From Candidatus Firestoneibacteriota bacterium (GTDB taxonomy: Bacteria > Oederibacteriota > JAAXVQ01 > JAUVAV01): a stretch of DNA of 9,688 bases. The notes under the pieces are model-generated. The model did no database searches and had not been told where the DNA came from. It worked only from the letters and a program-made list of their open reading frames with translations. This document shows positions 1 through 6,332 of the stretch, piece after piece. Location: the NCBI GenBank assembly GCA_030635415.1, contig DAOVYW010000076.1:1-9688 (forward strand), written 5' to 3'. The translations under genes and the position numbers were made by a program. Position 1 is the stretch's first letter. Each line of letters begins with the position of its first letter.

Positions 1-1813
1 CTATCCAATAAAGCGCTTCCCCGGCCAGAGCATGCTTGGTTTGCTCACGAACCAGCCGGCTCCACTGGGAAATGGCCCGGGGAAAATCCTCGCAACGGTA
101 GGAACACCAGCCGCTCTGGAAAAGCGCTACCGCATATTCCTTGCCTCCCGGATACCTTCCTATCACCCGGCGGTAATACTCGTCTGCTTGCTCATATTGT
201 TTACTGTTAAAGGCGATATCGCCGAGGCGCATTAACGCATCCGCCTGTACCGGCCCGGCGGGATATATTAATAGAATGCTGTTAAAGGCCTGTTTAGCCG
301 GAGCGTAACGCCCGGCCCGGAAATGGATCCAAGCTATGCCGGACTGGGCGAGCGCCGCTTCCCGGCGGAGGGGATATTTCTTTAATATCCGTTGATATTC
401 CGATTGTGCTTCGGTATCTTTCTCCATTTGAAAATAAGCATCTCCCAGCCGCAGGCGGGCCGCTACCGCTATCTCGTTTTGTGGATGCGACTTTAAAATA
501 CGCTTAAATTCGAGGCTTGCGGGCTCGGCTTGTCCGACTTTCAGTTCGCACCAGCCGGCCCAAAACATGGCGGCCGGGGCCCAGGGGGACCGTGGATAAT
601 TACGATATACATCCTGATATACTTTTGAAGCTGAATCATAACGGTTAAGTTTATAAAATCCATTACCCATTAAATATAGGGATTGGGCGGCTAATTCCGG
701 AGTAAGTTTCGCGTCCATCAAACGCTGGAAAAGATTAATCGCTTCATTATTTTTATCCTGCATCAGGCGGCACCAGCCGGCAGTATACAAAGCCCTTGAA
801 ATCACCGGATTTTCCGGATAACGGACTGTAACCACCAGCAGTTGACGCACTGCCTCATCATATTTCTCCTGTTGAGCCAAGGCCATCCCCAGCCGGAGCC
901 CGGTCAGGGCACTGATGGAATGCCGCGAATATTTTAACAAAATTTCCCGAAACAAGGTTTCGGCTTTTTCAGCTTTTCCGTCCAGCAGCAGCGCCACTCC
1001 GCTCCCGTAATAAGCGTAGGGACTTAGTTCGTGGCGAGGGAATTGGCTAACCATCTTTTGGTAAATCCGGAGAGCTTTCGAATATTCTGACAGGGCGGAC
1101 AGCGTCTCGGCCCGGTAGTAGAGGGCTTCCACTAATAAAGGGGCACCGGGAAATTTTGTTTGATAGTGTGCGAAACACCTTTCCGCGGCAATAAAATTCC
1201 CGCGTCCGGCAGCGGACGCGGTGTTACCGTCAGCTTCCGCGCGCGCTAATTCATAGCGGATCCAACCTTCGGAGAAGATGGCGTAAGGAAGTAAAGCGTG
1301 GTCGGTAAAACTTTTGGAAAAAGCGGCATAGTCATAGGCAGCTTGCTGCAAGTCTCCGGCACGATAACGCGATTCGGCCAGCCAATAAGCGGCCTCAGGC
1401 ATAAGATGACTTCCCTGGTGTTCCCGCATAAAATCCTGGAATTCCATAACGGCTTCAGGATATCTTTCCAACGCGGCCAAGCAGCGTGCCAGGTGGTATC
1501 GGGCTTCCGGCCGGTATTGGCTTAAAGTATATAATTCCAATACCCGCCTGAACCCTTTCTCCGCTTTGCCGAACCGGACTTCCTTAAACCAACTCTCGGC
1601 CAGCAAATACTGGACATCGCCGGAACGCGGATGCCGGGGATATAATTCCAGAAATTTCTGAAACTGGGTCCTGGCTAACTGAAAAGTCCGGCTTTGATAT
1701 AGACGGTACGCGAAGCGAAAATGCTTTTCCGCCGGCATTTGCGCGCTGGCCGTCACGGAGAACATCATTCCCAGGAAAATTCCGGATATTATAAAGCTGC
1801 TCTTTTTATTCAT
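1..1813 (-). CDS. Exported tetratricopeptide-repeat protein, 3' part beyond the window (partial)
   Basis: An open frame of 604 codons starts at an ATG at 1813 and stays open to the left edge, so the C-terminus is missing. Residues 1-24 form a signal peptide: basic MNKK, a hydrophobic core at about 7-20, then a TASA|Q cleavage site. The rest is a chain of TPR-like helical pairs, many closing on a YP or FP (for example residues 58-59, 332-333, 480-481, 517-518, 554-555). From about residue 300 the units alternate between an RLG type (G309, G383, G457, G531) and a GW type (W347, W421, W495, W569), each series spaced by exactly 74 residues. A low-complexity insertion lies at about 190-208. This pattern resembles periplasmic TPR scaffolds of the YbgF/CpoB and BamD kind, but those are much shorter and I cannot name an orthologue. 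The inferred role is protein-protein contact at the envelope. The start lacks a good ribosome binding site. It lies 114 bases after the phosphatase gene and may be cotranscribed with it. Confidence 0.9.
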   Translation of the reverse strand, partial: MNKKSSFIISGIFLGMMFSVTASAQMPAEKHFRFAYRLYQSRTFQLARTQFQKFLELYPRHPRSGDVQYLLAESWFKEVRFGKAEKGFRRVLELYTLSQYRPEARYHLARCLAALERYPEAVMEFQDFMREHQGSHLMPEAAYWLAESRYRAGDLQQAAYDYAAFSKSFTDHALLPYAIFSEGWIRYELARAEADGNTASAAGRGNFIAAERCFAHYQTKFPGAPLLVEALYYRAETLSALSEYSKALRIYQKMVSQFPRHELSPYAYYGSGVALLLDGKAEKAETLFREILLKYSRHSISALTGLRLGMALAQQEKYDEAVRQLLVVTVRYPENPVISRALYTAGWCRLMQDKNNEAINLFQRLMDAKLTPELAAQSLYLMGNGFYKLNRYDSASKVYQDVYRNYPRSPWAPAAMFWAGWCELKVGQAEPASLEFKRILKSHPQNEIAVAARLRLGDAYFQMEKDTEAQSEYQRILKKYPLRREAALAQSGIAWIHFRAGRYAPAKQAFNSILLIYPAGPVQADALMRLGDIAFNSKQYEQADEYYRRVIGRYPGGKEYAVALFQSGWCSYRCEDFPRAISQWSRLVREQTKHALAGEALYWI

Positions 1814-1927
1814 ATTTTTTAAGACACCCAGCGGTTAGAGAAAGTTCGTCCGCGCATTTTGAATTCACCCCGGCGTACCATGGCCTTTTGATGGATTTCT
1901 GATAGTAAGCAAAAAAATGCGGCAATA

Positions 1928-2758
1928 TTATTTTCCGGGTTTGCGTGGTGTGTGTATTCGGGAGGCGTTTTGAGAAAGCCAAGCCAGAAATTTTTTTAGT
2001 TCCGAACGACTTCTAAGTTGGTAACCCGCCTTCGAACGAACAGCACGAGTATTTCCACCAACAACTACGCCTATACCTTCACGGCCTACCAGCGCAAAAA
2101 TCTCCTCATCGCTTTCATCCGCGCCAATATTAATAACAAAGGGACGCCTTCGCGGAGAAGCAAATTTATTCCAGATAAACATGACCGCCCGGCTTTTCCC
2201 CCATCCCACCCGTGGACGTATGATTAATTCATGCCGTGCCTCATAAAGAGTAAAAGTATCCATCACCGGAGTCCATATTTGTTCCATCAGCAGGCGAGCC
2301 CGCCGCTGCAACGCCGGTTTAGCCTTGGAAATATCCAGAGCCAGCGATAAACCACGGTTATCTAAAACTACGCCGGGTAACCCCGATGTTTCCGCCGCAA
2401 GTTTATCCACTACCTCGCTAAGAATTTTCCGTGTACGTTTAGCTTCGGCATGCACCACATTTAAATCCGGCCCGTAAATTTCCATGCCATTGTTGGCTAC
2501 CAGGTAAATGCCGGAAAAACCGATTATCTTTTTTAATCCCGCCAAGGAACGGTTGCTTACTATAATTAAAGTCAAGGCGTCCTTTTCGGAAAGTTCCCGC
2601 AAATATTCGCGATCTTGTGGCTCCAAGAGTTCCGGGCCTTCCCCGGCCAAAGCCGGTAAAAGAACGCTGTCATAGTCTATAAAAAGCAGTAACCGGGTAG
2701 CCGCCTCCAACCGGCGTTGTAACACTTCCAATACACTTTTATTAAGCAGGGCTTTCAT
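1928..2758 (-). CDS. otsB: Trehalose-6-phosphate phosphatase-like HAD hydrolase
   Basis: This 276-residue protein matches the usual OtsB length. The family removes phosphate from trehalose 6-phosphate in the cytoplasm, the last step of OtsA/OtsB trehalose synthesis. Visible landmarks in order are HAD motif I DYDSVL (D28 nucleophile, D30 acid), motif II VSNRS at 67-71 where the family usually has SGR, and the NNG/ExxGP stretch at 89-97 (family: HG, E, GP). These are followed by GLSLAL at 136-141, the RPRxGWGKSRAV block at 181-192 with motif III Lys188, and motif IV GADESDE at 212-218. Motif IV normally reads GDDxTDE; here the first Asp is Ala213, while D214 and D217 remain. The ATG has an AAAGGAG site nine bases upstream, and a TATAAT-type promoter lies further up. 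No OtsA-like synthase is in the window, so the substrate is inferred; a related sugar phosphatase is possible. Confidence 0.8.
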   Translation of the reverse strand: MKALLNKSVLEVLQRRLEAATRLLLFIDYDSVLLPALAGEGPELLEPQDREYLRELSEKDALTLIIVSNRSLAGLKKIIGFSGIYLVANNGMEIYGPDLNVVHAEAKRTRKILSEVVDKLAAETSGLPGVVLDNRGLSLALDISKAKPALQRRARLLMEQIWTPVMDTFTLYEARHELIIRPRVGWGKSRAVMFIWNKFASPRRRPFVINIGADESDEEIFALVGREGIGVVVGGNTRAVRSKAGYQLRSRSELKKFLAWLSQNASRIHTPRKPGK

Positions 2759-2822
2759 TTGAAGGGTCTCCTTTATCCACTATCTACCGCTCTACCGGAA
2801 AAACAAATAATTATAGGATCGA

Positions 2823-2831
2823 ATTATACCA
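2823..2831 (-). promoter_or_regulatory. Extended -10 promoter of the phosphatase gene
   Basis: On the minus strand the sequence reads TGGTATAAT, an extended -10 element with a perfect TATAAT hexamer at 2823-2828. Seventeen bases upstream there is no TTGACA-like -35 (the hexamer is TATAAG), which is typical of extended -10 promoters. Transcription would begin near 2816, giving a leader of about 58 bases. A second TATAAT lies 13 bases downstream at 2810-2815, and the leader contains CGGTAGA twice in tandem (about 2781-2797) just before the ribosome binding site. Confidence 0.6.
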
Positions 2832-2848
2832 CAGGATATTTTCATCTT

Positions 2849-2874
2849 ATATAAAATATTTGCTTATTTTATAT
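2849..2874. repeat. AT-only inverted repeat upstream of the phosphatase promoter
   Basis: ATATAAAATA at 2849-2858 and TATTTTATAT at 2865-2874 are perfect 10-base inverted arms around a six-base loop. The element sits between the stop of the ATPase gene and the TATAAT of the phosphatase gene, and its left arm reaches the position where a -35 would lie. It could be an operator, an AT-rich UP-type element or a weak end-of-transcript hairpin. It has no G or C in the stem and no following T-run, so a terminator is the least likely of these. Confidence 0.5.
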
Positions 2875-2915
2875 TTCTTCACTCACAGCCCGCCATTCTT
2901 GCCTTTCCCCATTTG

Positions 2916-4019
2916 TTATGTTAAATAGCGGCGCATAATCCAACGCTTAAAAAACATATCCCGGATCACCAGATTTTCCTTTTGGCGTTCTACAATATAT
3001 TCAGTCCTTAAGCGGCTAAGCGATTTCTGCACGGTCGAAAAACTCCCCAATCCGTAACGCGCGACAAAATCCTGTGAGAATATTTTATTTCCTCCTCCCC
3101 GGCCTATCGCCAGGAGCAAATTTTTCTGATGAAGCGAAAGTCCTCTCCATACATGGGTATAGTATTCACTTTGCGCGTAGAACAAAGCTTCCAGGGTTTT
3201 GACAATGTCTTTGCTGGATATTACTTTGCTGCCATGGGCCCGATTCCAAAGCTCACGGCATATCATTTGGGTAAAATGAGGATGTCCTTCGGAAATATCT
3301 AAAATCTCGTCAATTATTTTATCCGTAATACGAAAACCGGCATTTTCCAAGCGAATCTTAATATGGGCTTTTAGATAACGTTTCTCAATTTTAGGCAGGG
3401 AAAGCTGGAAATAGCCGGGAAGTTTTGGTCTGGAAACAGACTCCAAATCGACAATTAAATAACTTACTCCGGCCGAACAAGCAACTTCCATTATTCGTTT
3501 TCGTAAGCTAGCCGGAAGATTTCCGCCTTGCGAAACCTCATCAAAACAAAGTATACATGGTCTTTTTTTGTAATCTGCCGTATGCCGCGCCAGGGTCAAA
3601 ACAGCACCGGCTAAAGAAACCATATCGCTCTCTTCATTCAAATCCAGAACCAGCTCTCCGGTTTGCTCCACTCTCAGAAAGACATGCTGTTTTAATTCAT
3701 GGTTAAGCTCTTCAATAAAAGCCCGCAATTCCTTGGCCTGGCGAAAAGCGGAACGCAGCAACTCGCTTAAATATATTTCTATAAAACGCGCGGGCGAAAA
3801 GGCGCGATCAAGATCAATATAAATACTCATTACCCCGCGTTTTTCAAATTCCGCCATCACCTTTTTTGCCATGGAAGATTTGCCAAATTGACGGGGTCCG
3901 GTCAATAAAACATTATGTCCGGCGTTTAATTCCGAAAGCAGCAATTCTCTTTCGCGATAACGACCGACGAAAAAATCCCCGCTTACAGGCTCTCCGCAAC
4001 GAAAAGGATTATTTATCAC
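2916..4019 (-). CDS. Stand-alone AAA-type ATPase with C-terminal winged-helix-like domain
   Basis: This 367-residue P-loop ATPase resembles the archaeal-ATPase/COG1672 family (PF01637-like), which is also scattered through bacteria and mostly has no assigned function. The N-terminal NPF...FVGR entry at about 4-20 is typical. Walker A is GPRQFGKSS at 41-49 (Lys47). Walker B is CILCFDE at 155-161 (Asp160, Glu161). The GHP at 245-247 lies in the helical lid. Residues from about 290 to the end look like a winged-helix DNA- or protein-binding domain (helices with SLHQKN and SFSTVQKSLSRL). The expected sensor-like strand at about 185-195 reads YLIVDLES, without the GS turn I would expect in this family. 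The GTG start is supported by CCCCTCC (GGAGGGG on the coding strand) at 4027-4033, seven bases away. It is monocistronic by appearance, behind a very strong promoter. Its target and function are unknown. Confidence 0.85.
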   Translation of the reverse strand: MINNPFRCGEPVSGDFFVGRYRERELLLSELNAGHNVLLTGPRQFGKSSMAKKVMAEFEKRGVMSIYIDLDRAFSPARFIEIYLSELLRSAFRQAKELRAFIEELNHELKQHVFLRVEQTGELVLDLNEESDMVSLAGAVLTLARHTADYKKRPCILCFDEVSQGGNLPASLRKRIMEVACSAGVSYLIVDLESVSRPKLPGYFQLSLPKIEKRYLKAHIKIRLENAGFRITDKIIDEILDISEGHPHFTQMICRELWNRAHGSKVISSKDIVKTLEALFYAQSEYYTHVWRGLSLHQKNLLLAIGRGGGNKIFSQDFVARYGLGSFSTVQKSLSRLRTEYIVERQKENLVIRDMFFKRWIMRRYLT

Positions 4020-4050
4020 CTTAATTCCCCTCCAATTGTCCCAAACAGCT

Positions 4051-4084
4051 CATTATGCCGATTAGTATAATGCGGATGCATTAT
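4051..4084. promoter_or_regulatory. Putative operator: inverted repeat within the ATPase promoter
   Basis: ATAATGC at 4067-4073 and GCATTAT at 4078-4084 are perfect 7-base inverted arms separated by GGAT. They fill the -10/-35 spacer and cover part of the -10. A third copy of the half-site core, CATTAT, lies at 4051-4056 close to the expected transcription start. A dyad in this position would let a dimeric repressor block polymerase. The regulator is unknown; the ATPase itself, through its winged-helix-like end, or the neighbouring HU protein are only speculative candidates. Confidence 0.5.
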
Positions 4085-4092
4085 CGTGTCAA
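4064..4092 (-). promoter_or_regulatory. Near-consensus sigma-70 promoter of the ATPase gene
   Basis: On the minus strand a perfect -35 TTGACA (4087-4092) is followed by exactly 17 bases and a -10 of TATACT (4064-4069), five of six matches to consensus. Transcription would start near 4057, about 38 bases before the GTG start. This is the best promoter in the window. Confidence 0.85.
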
Positions 4093-4139
4093 CTCAAATA
4101 ACTTTACCCCTATGGCAAGGGCGGGGGTTTAGAACCCGC

Positions 4140-4181
4140 AAAAAAAAACTGCTCTCCGCAATAAATAACAGAGAGCAGTTT
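4140..4181 (-). terminator. Intrinsic terminator of the HU-like gene
   Basis: A perfect 11-base stem (AAACTGCTCTC at 4146-4156 with GAGAGCAGTTT at 4171-4181) and a 14-base loop are followed, on the minus strand, by an unbroken T-run (4140-4148 read as A on the plus strand, partly shared with the stem base). It lies 22 bases past the stop of the HU-like gene and before the ATPase promoter, so it separates the two units. Confidence 0.88.
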
Positions 4182-4203
4182 ACAAAACGACCGGGTAACA
4201 TTT

Positions 4204-4479
4204 TTACAATACTTTATCTTTAAGATCCTTGCCTACCCGAAATTTAACTACGGTTTTAGCCTTAACTTTTACCATTTCTCCGGTTTGAGGATTACGCGCC
4301 ATACGAGCACTACGTTTTTTTATAGTAAAAATTCCTAAACCCTGAAGTTTATACTTTTTTTCTTTCTTCAAAATTTTGCATAAAAGATTATTTTGAGCGT
4401 CTAAAATTGAAACCACATCTTTCTTTTTGAAGCCGGTGTCATCTGCGATCTTGTTTAGCATTTCGCTTTTGGTAATCAT
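4204..4479 (-). CDS. HU/IHF-family nucleoid DNA-binding protein
   Basis: This is a 91-residue protein, the standard length of HU subunits, which form dimers that bend DNA and organise the nucleoid. The N-terminal helical half begins MITKSEMLNKIADDTGF and is followed by KKKDV. The family signature then runs through GIFTIKKRSARMARNPQTGE at 49-68. The R62-N63-P64 triplet is at the tip of the beta arm, where the Pro wedges between base pairs. The C-terminal KTVVKFRVGKDLKD completes the fold. The protein is strongly basic. Which subtype (HU or IHF-like) cannot be decided. The ATG has a strong AAGGAGG site eight bases upstream. The gene has its own promoter and terminator, and its base composition is more AT-rich than the glycosyltransferase genes beside it. 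Confidence 0.95.
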   Translation of the reverse strand: MITKSEMLNKIADDTGFKKKDVVSILDAQNNLLCKILKKEKKYKLQGLGIFTIKKRSARMARNPQTGEMVKVKAKTVVKFRVGKDLKDKVL

Positions 4480-4500
4480 AATTAACTCCTCCTTTTTTTC

Positions 4501-4531
4501 TTTTGGAAAACTAAATTAAAAGTCTCCAAAA
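4501..4531 (-). other. Possible hairpin in the 5' leader of the HU-like gene
   Basis: TTTTGGA at 4501-4507 and TCCAAAA at 4525-4531 are perfect inverted arms, extendable by one wobble pair and one A-T pair, around a long AT-rich loop. The structure lies wholly within the predicted leader (about 4480-4540), just upstream of the A-rich tract and the ribosome binding site. It could shield the transcript end or influence translation. It is AT-rich and may be only marginally stable. Confidence 0.35.
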
Positions 4532-4546
4532 TGCTTTATTTGCAGC

Positions 4547-4576
4547 ATTATATGCTATATACCATATCTAGTGCAA
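4547..4576 (-). promoter_or_regulatory. Sigma-70-type promoter of the HU-like gene
   Basis: On the minus strand TTGCAC (4571-4576), an 18-base spacer and a perfect TATAAT (4547-4552) precede the gene by about 68 bases, giving a leader of about 61 bases. A 13-base dyad, AGCAT-TAT-ATGCT at 4544-4556, is centred on the -10. It contains GCATTAT, the same 7-mer that forms one arm of the dyad in the ATPase promoter. The rest of the 4480-4675 gap is AT-rich and shows no gene. Confidence 0.7.
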
Positions 4577-4675
4577 GGTTTTTTTAAATAATCTTCATTT
4601 AGGGCCCTTTATATGGTAATTTTAATACATAAATACATCTATATATTGTAGTTAGTTTCTATTAAGGATTATCCT

Positions 4676-6313
4676 TTACTTTTGATATTTATGAAATCCT
4701 TTAGGCACATACCATTCAGTGAAATTATATCCGATCCCAGCCAACTCCGGCTTAATTCCCATAACCCGCCGGTGTACAGCCATGAGACTATCAGGGACAA
4801 AAAGAAATACATAAGGAACATCGGCCGCGATTATTTTATGCACCTGGTTATAAATCTTAATACGCTTCTCCCGATCAAAGATTTTTCTTCCTTTTATCAG
4901 CAGACGGTCTATTTCCGGGTTGGAGTAGGAAACAAAGTTAAATTCGTGTTCTCCCGTCATGGAGGAATGCCAAACATTATATAGATCCGGGTCCCGGGCC
5001 AGAGACCATCCCATAATCAGGGCATCAAATTTTCGCTTATTTACAAATTCAGATAGTAAAGCACTCCAAGCAATAATACGTACCTCTACGGTTATGCCCA
5101 CTTCCTTAAGTTGGGACTGGATAATCGTGGCCGTCTGTTCCCGGTTACGGTTTCCCTGGTTAGTCAGGATGGTAAATTCCACGGGTTTGCTTCCACGCAT
5201 TAAGGTCCCGTCCGGTCTATACCGGCATCCTGACTCCACAAAAAGATTGCGTGCTCTGCCGGGATCATACGGAATGGGTTTAACCTTGGAATTATACGCC
5301 CATGAACTGGGTGTATAGGGCCCGGTTCCTTCCTGTCCCAAGCCCTCGAGAACTCCATTTACCAGGGCTTTTTTATCAATGGCCAGAGCTAGAGCCCGGC
5401 GAAATTTTCGGTTTTGAAAAATGGGTTTTCTCAAGTTAAATGCCAAATAGGTATACTGATCTGAGGAATAGCGGTATTTATTAAATCTTGCTGTGAAACC
5501 GGCTTTTTTTCCTTCACCCTGGTACTGGTAGGGTGTCAGGCCCATCATGTCCAGACTGCCGTTTTGCAGTTCCATAAACTGTACGGATTTATCCGGAACC
5601 ACGCGGTAAATTACGCGGCTGATATATGGCGGTTTCTCAAAGTACCCTGGATGGGCTGCGAGCTGAACCACTTCCGCCCGCCTCCAGGAAACGAATTTAT
5701 ATGGCCCGGAACCCACCGGCTTACAATTAAAATCATCGGCCGTATTGATATCCCGGCCACGGAGTAAATGTTCCGGCAGAATGGGCATGCCTCCCAGTTT
5801 CTCTAAAGCCGGAACAAAAGGTTCTCTATATCGTGCTTGAAAAGTATACTCATCCAAGGCAGCATATTCTTCGATATCCCTGTAATTACTCCCATAAGCA
5901 GTCTTGACCTTGGGATTTAAATAAGTTTCCAGGGTAAATTTCACATCCCGGGCGGTTAAGGGTTTTCCATCCTGCCATTTTATATTTTTTTTAAGCTGAA
6001 AAGTTATCACCTTGCCATCCCGGGATATTTCCCATTTTTCAGCTGCTTCCCCAATTAGTTTTAGATTTTTATCATAGCGCAATAGCGAATTAAATATCAT
6101 TCCAATAACCGCATGCGAGGCCGAGTCCGAAGCCAGTACGGGATTTAAATTCAAAGGATCCGCTATCGTTCCTTTTACCAAAGCGTCGCCATAAGCAGGA
6201 AGATAACTACCGGCAGGATCGGGTATTTTATCTTTCTTCGATCTACCTCCACAACCCGCTATTAATATGCCTGCTACCAACAGGCGCAGCATTGCCATTC
6301 CATTTTTTTTCAC
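4676..6313 (-). CDS. Family 5 extracellular solute-binding lipoprotein (peptide/oligopeptide type)
   Basis: This 545-residue protein belongs to the DppA/OppA-like SBP family 5, which captures peptides, nickel or other solutes outside the cytoplasmic membrane for ABC importers. A short N-terminal hydrophobic segment ends in the lipobox LIAGC, so Cys21 should be lipidated. The residue after it is Gly, not Asp. Family landmarks are an ADPLNLNPVLASD opening at 51-63 and the AEKWEISRDGK...WQDGKPLTARDVKFTLE block at 91-129. Others are PVGSGPYKFVSW at 199-210, FRRALALAIDKKALV at 304-318 and the C-terminal VPYVFLF at 499-505. The start is GTG, chosen because AGGAGG (CCTCCT at 6322-6327) sits eight bases upstream. 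It lies 19 bases after a glycosyltransferase gene and probably shares its transcript. No permease or ATPase gene is in view, so the ligand and transporter are unknown. I see no clear terminator after it. Confidence 0.9.
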   Translation of the reverse strand: MKKNGMAMLRLLVAGILIAGCGGRSKKDKIPDPAGSYLPAYGDALVKGTIADPLNLNPVLASDSASHAVIGMIFNSLLRYDKNLKLIGEAAEKWEISRDGKVITFQLKKNIKWQDGKPLTARDVKFTLETYLNPKVKTAYGSNYRDIEEYAALDEYTFQARYREPFVPALEKLGGMPILPEHLLRGRDINTADDFNCKPVGSGPYKFVSWRRAEVVQLAAHPGYFEKPPYISRVIYRVVPDKSVQFMELQNGSLDMMGLTPYQYQGEGKKAGFTARFNKYRYSSDQYTYLAFNLRKPIFQNRKFRRALALAIDKKALVNGVLEGLGQEGTGPYTPSSWAYNSKVKPIPYDPGRARNLFVESGCRYRPDGTLMRGSKPVEFTILTNQGNRNREQTATIIQSQLKEVGITVEVRIIAWSALLSEFVNKRKFDALIMGWSLARDPDLYNVWHSSMTGEHEFNFVSYSNPEIDRLLIKGRKIFDREKRIKIYNQVHKIIAADVPYVFLFVPDSLMAVHRRVMGIKPELAGIGYNFTEWYVPKGFHKYQK

Positions 6314-6332
6314 GTTATATTCCTCCTATTGT

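Noticed and set aside
1819..1881. A 20-codon frame (MVRRGEFK...) as a real gene.
   Set aside because: It is very short, with only AAGG two bases before its ATG and no recognisable family. It is kept as a finding about reinitiation but not annotated as a gene.
4121..4139. GC-rich hairpin GCGGG(GG)TT-TAG-AACCCGC next to the HU terminator.
   Set aside because: The stem has a two-base bulge. On the minus strand the T-run precedes it, so it is not a terminator for the HU gene, and no plus-strand gene ends here.
4601..4608. Palindrome AGGGCCCT in the gap after the binding-protein gene.
   Set aside because: It is only eight bases with no loop and no T-run, so it is too short to call as a terminator or an operator.
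4682..5318. Plus-strand open frames opposite the solute-binding protein gene.
   Set aside because: They overlap a well-recognised family 5 binding protein on the minus strand, and their translations look like no protein family.
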